Shown here one piece after another: positions 1 to 10,882 of a stretch of DNA of 64,000 nt (its first letter is position 1; each line of letters starts with the position of its first letter). Location: assembly GCA_014529385.2 (NCBI GenBank), contig CM043960.1:26799896-26863895 (forward strand), given 5' to 3'. Source of the stretch: Adiantum capillus-veneris. Taxonomy: Eukaryota > Streptophyta > Polypodiopsida > Polypodiales > Pteridaceae. The position numbers were made by a program, and so were the translations under genes. Under the pieces are notes generated by a model. It did not search any database. It worked only from the letters and a program-made list of their open reading frames with translations, and was not told where the DNA came from.

Positions 1-631
1 ACCAGCTTGATAAGTACAAAGAATCATTCTTGTAGATAGAGTTAGCATATTGTAGTGTTTTTGCAAGTACAAATTTAGAGGTAGACAAGGGGTTTAACTA
101 CAATTTCTACAAATATAGGATCAAAATGTCCTCTAGGTAAAAATTGTGAAGATGTCCTTTAAATGAGGGAGGGAAGAGAATTGTGATAGGTGGATTAAGC
201 AAACCTTTGTATCTTTGTCATCTATCAATACATTGATGTGAGCATCAAAGGGCACATGGATTTGGGAAAAGGGTTTGTAAAACACGTGTACATTGGATTT
301 TTGGGGTGGTAGTGGCCCTTAATGACAATATATTATTTTTGGATATACATAAAATTGAATTTTGATTTTTGAATTTTGGCTTTGGCACAAACAATCCCCA
401 GGTTTTGGGCTTGCATTGATGACCAAATGAAACCCTAAATCATGATAAAAGAAAACACAAAAAATCCTTGGTTCTTGGATGGACAAAAACCCTCTAATTT
501 CCACTTGAAAGTGTTAAATCCCATGTTGTCTACATCTTCTATATAGGGGGATATTTTTTGGCGAGCGTTTTTTTGGAGTCCGATGAGCAGATTCCAAAAA
601 GATTCTTTCTCTCTTCTTTTCTTAACTTTTT

Positions 632-699
<68 letters not shown>

Positions 700-789
700 G
701 CGCGTTCTCTTAGATTTTTTTCCTTGGTAAACACACATTGATCCCACATTGTCGTCACCATCGCTTTTTCTCCTTTTTTCTCTCCCTTG

Positions 790-826
<37 letters not shown>

Positions 827-1067
827 CTCTCCCTCTCTCTCTACCCCCTAATCCGTCCATCTCTCTCTCTCTCTCTCTAGGAGAAGTTTACACCTAGATC
901 AATTTACATCAAGATTATTGCCAACAAAAAGAGAGATTAAAAGTTGTATAACCCAAGATAATCCAAAACATCTTTGCCAAAGGTCCAACTGCTACCCAAT
1001 CTATATCAACGTTGAAAGCTACAACACATGGCAAAAAATGTGTCACAAAATTGTACAATCTTGGGCT
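1..1067. other. No gene recognised; AT-rich DNA with (CT)n tracts
   Basis: No convincing coding region. The only notable content is a set of CT simple repeats between about 600 and 880. The long open frames across them are translations of the repeat and are not taken as genes. The minus-strand pseudogene to the right ends at the right edge of this stretch. Confidence 0.6.
635..697. repeat. (CT)n microsatellite
   Basis: Uninterrupted CT dinucleotides of about 63 bp, followed by a short CG run. Smaller CT tracts follow at about 793-823 and 862-879. Confidence 0.95.
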
Positions 1068-2695
1068 TCACTCTAAGTTTGGATATGTGTGTTCACGACT
1101 AAGAGCATTGTAGACATGTACTTTGCTTAGCATGGGCTAATGTATGAACATGTTTTCATTTTGGCTCAATCCAAGAACTCTCAAGAAAATGAAGTACAAG
1201 TGCTTGCAAGACAGATAAAATTTTTTCTTGGCCTCCCTATTGGTGAAATCAGGGCATGTGCAATAGGGCTCATCCTTGATGTGCACCTCATACACCACCA
1301 CATGTCCATATACTACGTGATGCTTGAAGACTTCATGTGCTTTGTCTACAATGCATTTCTCTTCAATCACCTTAGCCTTTAAACAAAGAGCGAGCCCAAT
1401 TTTCTTAGCTGCCTCCTCTGAAATGGAAGTCCAAAATTTGATTCTTATTGAACCACTGCTACTTGCTTTTGTTGAAGCGGAAGAGGAATCATCTCCACCC
1501 CTAGGAGGAGTTCGCATGGTTGTTTCACTCTCTTGATCTCTTCCAACTGTCTCCACTTGATATCCTCCTTCAAGTAGTACCTCAAGTTATTCATCTATTA
1601 TATTTGTTCCTAGATCAACCGGCCAAGTTGTTGGGGGAGGAGATGGCCTTGGTTCTATATTATGATCCACCACATAGAAATAAATAACATGTCTGGGACA
1701 AACCAGAACCATTGTCTGAGTAGCCCAATTGGATGTTTTCTATACCCCTCAAAGGATGGTGCAGGAGTCCCTTTACTACATGCCACAATAATTTGTCCAC
1801 ATCTTTTTCCACCGCTGGGGGTGCCACTGCATGTCACACAACTACCAATCAAGATTCTTCTGATTTCCCACATAGCTTCATTGACCTTTCATTCCAAAAC
1901 ACAAAAATGTCTTTTCTTTGGAATTCTCACTCCCATCTACTACCCGTGAATCTTCCATGAAAATGATCTTCCTTGGCCTTTCGTGTGTTGTGCGGTCTTG
2001 TGTTTTTGCATTGTACATTGGCCCATGTGTTGATTCATCCTCAACATCAATCAGAATCGATGGCCCTCGCTTTTGCCGAATAGTTTCTTTGTCTCCTTCA
2101 AGTGGGGTACGAGCCTTATACATGGGCGTTCTAGATGTATTCTCATTTATTACTCTTATCACTTGTGATGGACTAGAGGAAACTCTTTCCTTGAGCCTCT
2201 ATAGTGAAGGACCCTTTCCAATATGCTTACCTTGAGAGTAAGAAACCGCCTTCGTGCTTTGTAGTATTGCATTTTCCATATCTAAAGTACATGCATCATA
2301 CAATGAGATTTTTCTTTTGAACCCTTTGCCTGCAAGCCAGCTACCATGCTTTCTCTCGACCAAGTTGGTTCTTGGAGTGTTTGCCCCATCAACACTTCTC
2401 TCTATTGCTGACATGATGCTCCCCCAATGTGCAATACGCACTTCCCACCAACTCCACTAAGAGTCCATTGCAAGGATGTTTTTTTCCATGCAATTTCCAT
2501 TTTGCCACCATTGTTGAAGTAGACAAGACTCCTGTGCAGTAGCTGCCTCTTTAGAGGAGGCTAGACATCTATGAAATCCTCTCTCTCACATCTATGACCC
2601 TCCATAACTTCATCTATGCACTGCCAAAAAAGAATTTGTGATTCTATGTCTTCCTCTTTCATCTCACATGTTGCAATAGTGAGGAGATCCTGCAT
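1068..2695 (-). pseudogene. Decayed SWIM zinc-finger protein gene (transposase-like relic)
   Basis: Minus-strand pieces read as one broken protein. The N-terminal exon starts at an ATG at 2695 just after a splice-acceptor-like TTTTGTTGCAG. It runs on through a frameshift near 2567 and a stop near 2460, then a segment (2441-2199) containing NLVERKHGSWLAGKGFKRK. A linker (2162-1878) and a Cys-rich block (1873-1655) follow. The last block (1556-1137) holds a SWIM-type CxCx(n)CxH motif, PYCTCPDF then CKHLYFIFLRVLGL. After a TAG, the same frame continues for about 20 residues to 1068. SWIM domains occur in MULE/FAR1-type transposases and in some plant regulatory proteins. Which family this belongs to is not certain. 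The stops and frameshifts show it is dead. Confidence 0.6.
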
Positions 2696-4112
2696 GCTGC
2701 AACAAAAGACAAGCACATTAGTAAACACATTGCTAGTTGTTTCATTAGGAAGAAAATGAGGTCTAAGGGGACGTCTTTATTTTCCATGGGATAAAAAAGG
2801 AGATTATGGAAGGGGCAAATGTGTGGATTCCATGTGGACTAAAATGGTGGGTATCGCACGGCCTAAAAGTAAGTGGTCAAACTTGTACTCTTTTATAAAT
2901 TATAAAGAAAAAATCTCTTATAAATTCAAAAAACTAAAATTTTCTCTAAATAGTTGAGTGAAACCCAATCCTTTCTCTCTCTAGTGGTTGCCACCAGTTT
3001 CTCGCCCCTCTCTCCTAAAAAGGAGGTCCCTCCAAAAACGTGCTGATCATTCCCTCCCTCCTTCTCTATCGTACCATCTCTCACTTCTCTTCACTCCACC
3101 TTGCAAGTTGCTTCTCTTTCCTTCCTTTTAGTTTTCCCTCCCAAAAGCTCTATAGCAGAAGTTTAAACCTCCTTTCCCTCCTCAAGATTACTGCATTCTC
3201 CTCAAGCTGAAGTTCTCCATTTCTCCATGGGCCTCACTAAACACCTCTAGCTAAAGCTGAACATCTGTAGCATATCCTTCTGCTAGATCATCCCTCTTTC
3301 TTTCCTCAAAAAAATTAGTACTACTTCTTCATTAAGCTCTCTAGAGAGGATCTACTTCCCTCTCATGCAAGATTATACTCCCCATTAAGCCAACAAGCAG
3401 GTGGAGTAGTATAGCATGGCATCCTCCACCTTTGTGTACCATCAAGATTCTTGCTCTTTATATAGGTGAGAACATGGATGTGAATGTATAATCATAAGTG
3501 TTTGTCTGCAGGTTGTGCCACTATTCCCCATGGCATCATCAGGTACGCGACGGCTAGGAGTGTCATTGACTCCATTTCATGTAGCAATGTACAAGACGAC
3601 AATTGATACTGGGTGACGATGGAGTTCAAACAAATGATGTGGGTGACGATGCAGCCTAGCTCAAAAGGTGTACACAAGGTCTCAAAGAGACACATGGCTT
3701 CTCAAGCACAACATTGGAAGGGAAGAATCATGGAGTTCAAGCAAACACAAGATAGCAAGAGGCTTGCAAAGGTGCAACATGTGTATGTTGCTTCCCAACT
3801 GAAGCTAGAGACCGCATTGGCTCCATCGAGGTTTCCTGCAAATTTTAATTTTACTCCTCTTTCAAGTTTTTTGGTCGTCTTAGTATTTTTGCCTTGTGTG
3901 TTGCTTTTGATGACTATAAGATTTCCATTGCTTGTTCATGTTTGCAGATGTTTTTCCATCCAATTTTGTAGAGTGGGAGCCAATAGAGTCCTTCACAAGA
4001 ACTTTTGAGGCCATCCACACTGAGCTTGGCAAGTTGCTCTATGCTGGTTGTCAATCCTTTGAGCTTGCCTCATGTGATTTTTTTTTTATAATCATACTTA
4101 TGTCACACCTAG
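2696..4112. other. Spacer between divergent gene remnants; possible 5' exon
   Basis: The two neighbouring genes point away from this stretch, so it may have held a two-way promoter. The 2940-3420 part is pyrimidine-rich, like a plant 5' leader. At 3530 an ATG opens a 23-residue frame (MASSGTRRLGVSLTPFHVAM and so on) that stops at once. A second open frame spans 3948-4069 after an acceptor-like TTTGCAG. I could not connect these to the downstream exons in one frame. Confidence 0.35.
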
Positions 4113-4806
4113 GCAAAATGGATATGGTAATCTTTCTCCGGTTCACTTGCCAACCTTGGAGAGTTTGGAATGGCCTAAGCCAGACAGTTCCTTGATCGCA
4201 ACAACCAAAAGGCGAATCAAGGTGGATGTGCAAGCAGCAATGAACTACACCTATGGTTCCCACAAAGCCACGGTAACATGGTTTATGCCTCTTTGTGTGT
4301 TAGTATTTATATTTTGACTTCAGAGTGTTCATAGGACACCAACAATGTGGACTTGCAAAGGGGTAAGTGCGATCAACGGATTCCTTACAGCAGCTGGATG
4401 GGAAACTAAGGTGGTCAACCACCAGGGAGATGGAATCAAGAGCTCTATAGTTGCTGACAATGTGGTGTTCAAATACCATATTGTGAAGCAAAGCTTGTCA
4501 ATGGTTTTTCCCTATAGAAGATGGCAGCTGACAATGGGAGAATGGGAGGCACTAGAATCTGATGTTGCTGCTAGAGAATCAGTTGACATGCAAATACGCC
4601 TCCCTGACAATGAATTGCACCACATTATAGTGAATAATGACTGGCACCTCAGTCACCTTTGCGAGTATCTTAATCTCAAATATACCTTGCCCAAGCAATA
4701 CCTCTTTGTAATCAATGAAAAGTTTGTTCGCTCCAAAAAAGAGAAGAGCTTTCTGTGTGAGAACGTTACTTTTCTGCGATGTATTTTTGTAAATGTTTAT
4801 AATTGA
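4113..4806 (+). CDS. Candidate two-exon gene fragment, function unknown
   Basis: Two open segments join cleanly at consensus splice sites. The first exon-like block (4113-4272) follows CACACCTAG and ends ACG|GTAAC. The second (4324-4806) follows TTTTGACTTCAG and ends at TGA. Joined in phase they give about 214 residues without a stop, including SHKAT then SVHRTPTMW, GFLTAAGWETKVVNHQGDG and MGEWEALESDVAARESVD. I do not recognise the family and see no transmembrane segment or catalytic motif. The upstream exon is unclear, so the start is unknown. It lies head-to-head with the decayed SWIM gene, so both may be parts of one old mobile element. It could also be a pseudogene. Confidence 0.35.
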
Positions 4807-5135
4807 CAGGGATTTTGCTCTCATTAATACATACGATGTTTTGAATCTAATTTTTGCGCATACTTGTTTATTCTCAACTTGTTCAAGTTTTTTATTGAAA
4901 TGTGATTTTTTTTTAATGTGGAGCACAAATGTTTTCAATGTCGATGTTTTTCAATGCCTTGTCGCGTGATTTGTTCAAAATTATAGTTTTAAGTTATTTT
5001 GACGTTAACTTTAAGTGATTTTTAAAAAGTGACTTTGGGTATATAAGTGAATTTCTAGGTTTTAAAGTTCATTTCTCACATTCACAAAACTCTCTTTGCA
5101 TCTTCTTCCTCCTTTAAAGCTACTTTGAGTTCTTT
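4807..5135. other. No gene seen
   Basis: AT-rich, with no open frame of note. It separates the candidate plus-strand gene from the minus-strand gag fragment. Confidence 0.5.
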
Positions 5136-5456
5136 CTAGTTTCTCCCATGCCCATCTTTAATTGCTTTGACATGTTCCCCAATTTCTGGAGCAACAACTA
5201 GCTCAAAGCTTTGAATCATCTCACCTTCTGACACACGATGCAACTTCATCTCCTTCACATACTCGTGCAAGAACTTGGTTACATCTTTGCCATTGAACGG
5301 ATCCATTCTGTTGACGACCGCTTGTATGGTTTTGGTTGCTAAAATCTCCCTTCTTTCGGTGGCATGTTGTTGCTGCATGAACATTGCAAATTCTTGAAAC
5401 ATTTTCATTATTGCTGGGTCAAAATGCATACCATGTTGCTCCACATGATCACCCAT
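5136..5456 (-). pseudogene. Retrotransposon gag N-terminal fragment (Ty3/gypsy-like)
   Basis: An open frame of 106 residues from an ATG at 5456 (MGDHVEQHG), with the gag-like stretch NRMDPFNGKDVTKFLHEYVK. Gypsy gag proteins package the RNA in virus-like particles. This pattern (a PF.G or F.G element, then K.L..Y...M) is typical of their N-terminal half. The frame ends at 5136 with no zinc knuckle, so it is a fragment. Just upstream (5503 down to 5484) is a TGGTGAACCCGACGCG sequence that could be a tRNA primer-binding site. Similar short gag stretches occur in Athila/Tat elements. The assignment to gypsy is fair, and the lineage is inferred from the neighbouring leader-like segments. Confidence 0.45.
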
Positions 5457-5503
5457 GGTTACCCACAAAATCTCACCCTTGCAGATTCGCGTCGGGTTCA
5501 CCA

Positions 5504-7330
5504 AAAATATGTCGATAATTTTACGGTATTGCTAGGAAAGCACCGGGCTTTTGGCTGTGAGATTTTGTGAGAGAATTCCAAAAACTTTATGAAGGAGTTA
5601 TAACATAGATGCTGTCTAGGGTTTAGAAGTAAGTGTAATCAAAGAAGCGCCACTCTTTCTCTCTTGCACTCACATACACAAAGAAAGAACACAAAAGAGA
5701 ATAGCAAAACAACACAAAGATTAAAACATCAAGGCTATGATCGTATCGTATCATGGGTAATATGAAAGGGTTAATAGATGAGTTAATGGCATTCAATCTT
5801 TGCGGACCAAACAGGCTACAAATTGTTCTTTGGAATTGTAATTTTGTGCTTACTATAATACATATTTTTATTCTAGTGATTGGGATTAATTGTGTGTACA
5901 AATTCTCTTGGTTCATAGCAAGATAACTACACTTACATCAAAAGAAAAGTTACAGTCTATAAGGGGTTGTATGATGGGATCTGGTGAAAGAAGTATTTCA
6001 TTGAGTCTTTTAGGGCCAAACATAAACACTATACGTTATTGAAAGTGTATTTTATGGCTAATCCATATATTAATTATAATACATCGTATACAGTGGAAGC
6101 GATAAAAATTCAAATCATGTGGATTTTCATCTAGGATAACTTTAGTATGTGAAAAATATAGATATGAGAGAAGTGAAGGAAATAGAATTTCCCTCCCAAG
6201 CCCTATTCTTGCCCGTAGGCAATAAGGATACTGCGGGGAGAGATGTACCTGTAGCAAGGAGAACCTAGAATTTATAGGGAGAATGAGTTTCTAAGAGTGA
6301 GAGATAGATTTGGTTAGGGAGGGAGATGAAATTAGAGATATATGTTGGATTAGAGATGGAAAAGAAAGCAACAAAAAACCAAACAAAATATCAAAGTAAA
6401 ACACATATTACTTGACAGAACCTTCGGGAGGAGTTCACCATTATGATGGAGAAAGAAGAAGATGGAAGACTTCAGCCTTGATTGATGCACCAAGTTCAAG
6501 ACCTTCTTTGATTAAAGTTGATCTTCCAACTATAGCTTACAAGATTGGCTAGTCTTCCTCTAGGAGCAAGTGTAGGCTTAGGCTTATGTTTATGGCTTAC
6601 AATTAGGCATCAATCCTCTCACTCCCTTATGAATGGCTTGAATGGTTTTCAAGAAAGAAGAGGTCCTCTTTTATAGATAAAGGGAACCTCCAAGGGTTAC
6701 ACAAGAAAGAGAAGAGCCAATGTAAATAGGAACTGACAAAGTTTGAAATGAGCTATCCTTGCATGATGTGGGCAAATTAGGGGTCCACCATTTTGATCAT
6801 ATCTCTTCAACCGTGGCTCAAAATAAAAAAGTAAAAATAGGGGAAAAAAACAAAGCTCATAAGCTACGACCCCCATTTTATATACTTTTTTCAATTCGGA
6901 TTGAAACCTTGTGCACAAAAAATCAAAATAGGGTACATTTATGGCAGCAAAAGTCTTCTTGTGGTCCCCTTAGCCTCGACTTTCATTTGATTCCAATCGG
7001 CACCTCATGCAATACTCATGACATTGCTCCTTGACAAAGAACAATCCTTGCAATAATGTATTAAAGTAGGTGTATCTTTGAAAATCATGCAAGCTAGTGT
7101 CCCACTAAGATTTGATTCCTTTCTAGTAGCTATTAAAAAGAAATATAAAAAAATATGAAAAATACATAGAATGTATATATATATATATATATATTAGAAG
7201 TTACCCAAAATATAGGATCTAGCTAGGGTGTGAAATGATAATGAGATAGTAGAAAGAAAGAACCAATGCTTTTTGCCCCAAGTTAAAGAGACAGAGCTAT
7301 TGACTCTTTTCCCATAGTACTTTCTGACTC
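5504..7330 (-). repeat. Decayed LTR/leader region of a Tat-like gypsy fragment
   Basis: On the minus strand, 6257-5623 translates into two or three broken copies of a motif shared with the leader of the complete Tat element at 33880-34356. The shared frame is of the type STKLQFQR..., FGPQRLNAIN and NPFILPMIRYD. Farther upstream, 6960-6660 has the same layout as the Tat LTR: a GCTCATAAGCTACGA block, a TTTTCAATTCGGA block, and a minus-strand TATAAAAG near 6670. The likeness is at protein and layout level only, and the nucleotide sequence is strongly diverged. The exact LTR ends cannot be set. An alternative primer-site candidate on the minus strand is TGGTGAACTCCTCCCGAAGG near 6450. Confidence 0.4.
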
Positions 7331-7513
7331 TAAAGTACAAATATGTTACCCTTGAGATAAATAATAGGATGAGATAGAAAGCTTATTATTATACTTAGAT
7401 ATACATATGTACATTATTGGAAATATATTTATGTATCTAAAAAGTTACAAGATAAATCTAGTAGCATTTGTTCCCACTATGTACGTGTCACACCGCAACA
7501 CCACCGTGTGAAC

Positions 7514-7521
<8 letters not shown>

Positions 7522-7591
<70 letters not shown>

Positions 7592-7619
7592 CGTGGGGAC
7601 TGACCCCATCCCCCCCGCG

Positions 7620-7671
<52 letters not shown>

Positions 7672-7763
7672 CCCTATGTGAGTGAAGCCCTGCACCCCCC
7701 TCTCTCTCCCTCTCCCCTCGTGTGAATCACATAGATCCAAATCCCCCCCTCTCTATTGCTATC

Positions 7764-7857
<94 letters not shown>

Positions 7858-7877
7858 GGGGCGGCAAGGGTGACGCA

Positions 7878-7908
<31 letters not shown>

Positions 7909-7916
7909 TGTGTGTG
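7522..7916. repeat. Block of (CT)n tracts and a 39-bp poly-C run
   Basis: CT tracts at 7522-7589, 7624-7668 and about 7762-7855 are followed by GGGGCGGCAAGGG and a poly-C run at 7878-7916. A TA tract lies at about 7174-7193. The reading frames through the block are low complexity and are not genes. The GGGGCGGCAAGGG motif next to CT repeats recurs on the outer side of copy R near 56423-56476. Confidence 0.95.
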
Positions 7917-9448
7917 TGTGTGTTAGAAGTTATAAACCAACACTTCCGGTGGTATCTCCCTAATTAAAACCCTCGTGGTTTTCTCACTCTATCCATCGTT
8001 GGATGATATTAAGTGACTTACAAACACTAGCTAGTAAACTAAAAGGAATTTTTTCTCGATATAGCTCTATATTGGTCTTTATCCATCTATACCTCTCTCT
8101 GGGAGTATCCTTGCCAAGATAATGTGAAATCTAGGTCAACATCTTTGTAGAAAAAAAAAATCTTAAAAGTTACATCCACTTTTCTACTCTGTGTGTGTGT
8201 GTGTGTGTGTGTAGTACACATTGGAAGTCCAAGGCCAAAAATAAATGGGACCTTGTGTAAGGTGGCTCACCTACTAGAATTGCTTAACATGGAGTGGGAC
8301 AGATGGAATACGTTAATTGTACCGTGAGGTGCATGCCTGATAAGGAGTAGCTAATAGCTGGCACCTTACACTTAGTCTCTAGAGCGCATGGGTGTATTGA
8401 AGCTCTGAATGGGAAACCGATGCGTGATGCATATAAAAACAGAAGGCTGTAATACCAAAACTCCACCTATAGCCCATACGCACAGACAGAGCGCTAAACA
8501 CTATACTGTCATACTCGAATGCTTTCATCTAACCTACACACGTAGCTGTATCTTCTCACATTATACACGCAGGCAAGGAAATTGCTACCTAGTTCATCTC
8601 CTACACAGAACGTAAGCCTGCACACATACACGCACATACAGCTGGCGGCATACTACCCCATAGGATGAACATCATTCAAGCATCCAAGTAGTGGGATCGT
8701 TAGCAACTTCCGGTGGTGACACACCAATACATAAAGGAGTTGTGCTACTCATCATAGGTAATTAGACAATGGTTTTTTGTTCTGTTTTTTTTAAACTCGT
8801 TGCATTTAAATAGAATGTAAAGTTATGTAAATAGACATGGAGAAAGTGGGAGCATATTTGCTCTGCATAGCATAACGTATACTTGTTGAGTATGCGTATA
8901 AGGGCATAATATGGGGGAAATATTCAAAAAGAAAAATCTGCATGGTATAAACACTAACCGGAATGCCATGTAATCCGCATGGTTCAAAAAACTATGTAAT
9001 GAATATCTCATATGCATGGCAATGGATGCTGGCTTGGGATACATGGCTGATAGGCAAGAAACATGCCAAACTAGCTCTTAATTCTCCATGCAATAAGATA
9101 GAGTACACTCTAGTTGGTAAATAAAAATGAAGTTATGCAAAAGTAGTCAGCATGGTGTAACATATATGGTGGTAAATCTATGAACGTACGTCTGATATAG
9201 CATGTTTTGGTTTTATTTATTATAAAACACAGTTTGAAAGATGGTAAGATTATTGTTGAGAAGAATGTAGCAATATGCATAATAGGTTGTATTTAAAAGG
9301 AAAATTTTGAACACTGGTTGACTGAATGTCACATAATGGTAATCATCTGCTCATGAAATAGCATTTTGTATGGTCTTTTTTGGCAGCCTTAATCGGAAAT
9401 CATTCAAAACGGTCTCAACACAAAGTGTACGGATGATGACCCCGAGCT

Positions 9449-9474
9449 CTCAGGTAGACTTTCGGTCTACTGAG
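9449..9474 (+). other. Stable hairpin in copy L
   Basis: GTAGAC-TTTCG-GTCTAC flanked by CTCA/TGAG gives a stem of about 10 bp with one bulged G. It is unchanged in copy R at 54953-54978. Confidence 0.5.
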
Positions 9475-9654
9475 AAGATGTCCAACCAGAATTTTGCATA
9501 AGTTCTTTTTAAGTCTTTCTAGACATTAAAAGTTACTTTTAAGTATTGGTCTTAAACCATTTAGGAAAGTTTGCTTTACTTTTTTAAACTAAGAACTTGT
9601 AAAGTAAGTTATTGTGGAAATGGTCTGCTGACTGGTATGCGCATTGAAGAAAAT

Positions 9655-9934
9655 CCTCATGTGAGGCTCCTCAAAGAGGAGGGAAAGTTTATTTTGAAAA
9701 ACATGTCTAGTTGCAAACAAAACTCTGGCAAACTTTTGCCAAAAGGAAAAGACTTTATAAATTTTATAAGTTTGACATAACCTTGTCTTGAAAACTGCGT
9801 ACATACTTGGCTGGGTAGTTCTAGATTTATCATTTAAAACAAAATCCTCATGTGAGGCTCCTACAAAAGGAGGGCTAGTCTACTTTTTGAAAAATGGGAC
9901 TACTTACAAACGAAACTCTGCCAAAATTTTGGCA
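9655..9934 (+). other. Two tandem hairpin-plus-palindrome modules in copy L
   Basis: Module A has CCTCATGTGAGG (9655-9666), a hairpin CTCCTC-AAA-GAGGAG (9667-9681) and a near-perfect palindrome TGGCAAACTTTTGCCA (9726-9741). Module B has CCTCATGTGAGG (9846-9857), CTCCT-ACAAA-AGGAG (9858-9872) and a perfect palindrome TGCCAAAATTTTGGCA (9919-9934). Copy R has both modules at 55159-55245 and 55350-55438. The stems keep pairing although loops differ between modules. Confidence 0.6.
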
Positions 9935-10590
9935 AATTACAAGTAATACATATCTTATCCTTTATATAACCCCAAAATGAAGCTTTGCTTCTAACTCTTT
10001 TTCTCTCTATCTCTCTTTCTTTCTCTATCTCTCTCTCTTTATCCTCTCAGGCTCTCATTCTATGCACTTCGGGGGTAGATTTTCCACTTTCACATGTAAT
10101 CACTATGCAAATGTTGTTTTCCACCCGAGTTTTCTCCAGCTACTCTTAGAAGCTAGCATATAACATAGACCACTGATAGACATACTCTGGTTTATGAAAT
10201 TGTACTACAGGGTATGATGCTTTCTATCGGAAGCCAAACTATGGGGGATATACCATTCTTTGAGAATGCGAGCCCAGAAACTTACAAGAGATGCTACTTA
10301 TCCAATGGAAAGCCACGTCCCTCCGCCATACGTGATTTTTTGAAAGGATGCAAATAATTCTTCATCATCAAACCAAGAACAACTAGTGTACCAGTTGAAA
10401 TTATGGTAGAGGAAAGTCTACCAAACAAACCTATTGTAGAAAATACTGTTAAAAACTGGATCATGCCTGATAGAGAAGCAAAGAAAAAACTTATCTATTA
10501 TGTCTACTGTCTTTTATGTCTTATCTATTTTGGTCAAGTGTCAATATATGGTTCTCTAAGAGGGGATATCAAATTTAATCTCTCTCTTTA

Positions 10591-10871
10591 TTTCTCGATT
10601 TGTCTTGGTCGAACAAGTACCATATATTGAACTTGCCTTCATTCTACACTATTTACAATTTATCTCTGATAACATCTTTCACATTGGCTGGATTGTATCT
10701 CTCACACAATTTGGATACTCTGATGATAAAAGGATTCATATCTCCTATTGGGACACAATGCCTACTATCGTGCTTCAAGGGGACTGACTTTCATAAGAGT
10801 CTTTTTGACTATGAGAAAAAGGAAATACATGAAAAAGAGCTTTTGGCTTCAAAAACAACATCTGTTAATGA
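10591..10871 (+). pseudogene. 5' internal part of the L/R-flanked retroelement
   Basis: Unique sequence between copy L and the old gypsy LTR. It holds an open frame ending near the insertion point, including LITSFTLAGLYLSHNLDTLM and FHKSLFDYEKKEIHEK. It has no recognised domain. Its position suggests it is the first internal piece of the element whose reverse transcriptase resumes at about 40856. That link is an inference from layout, because the old gypsy insertion lies between. Confidence 0.35.
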
Positions 10872-10882
10872 TGTAAGGTCCC

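Larger units (their letters stand above)
7996..10590 (+). repeat. Copy L of a 2.6 kb direct repeat (putative terminal repeat)
   Basis: Collinear with copy R at 51603-56327, beginning GTTGGATGATATTA and ending in the CT tract after ATATGGTTCTCTAAGAGG. Identity is high over most of the length. L lacks the LINE found in R and has lost about 240 bp near 10490-10530 that R keeps. It contains a broken version of the small open frame seen intact in R: ATG at about 10213, in-frame TAA near 10356. L and R lie in the same direction on either side of reverse transcriptase coding remnants, so they are read here as terminal repeats. A simple segmental duplication is the alternative. Confidence 0.7.

Noticed and set aside
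435..860. Open frames rich in Arg-Glu or Ser-Leu over CT repeats (also 7468-7873, 51735-52195, 56282-56657)
   Set aside because: They are translations of (CT)n and (GT)n tracts and have no non-repeat protein content.
9400..9950. Hammerhead ribozyme in the 2.6 kb repeat
   Set aside because: I looked for CUGAUGA and GAAA cores on both strands and found only near matches (such as GGATGATGA) without the matching core half.
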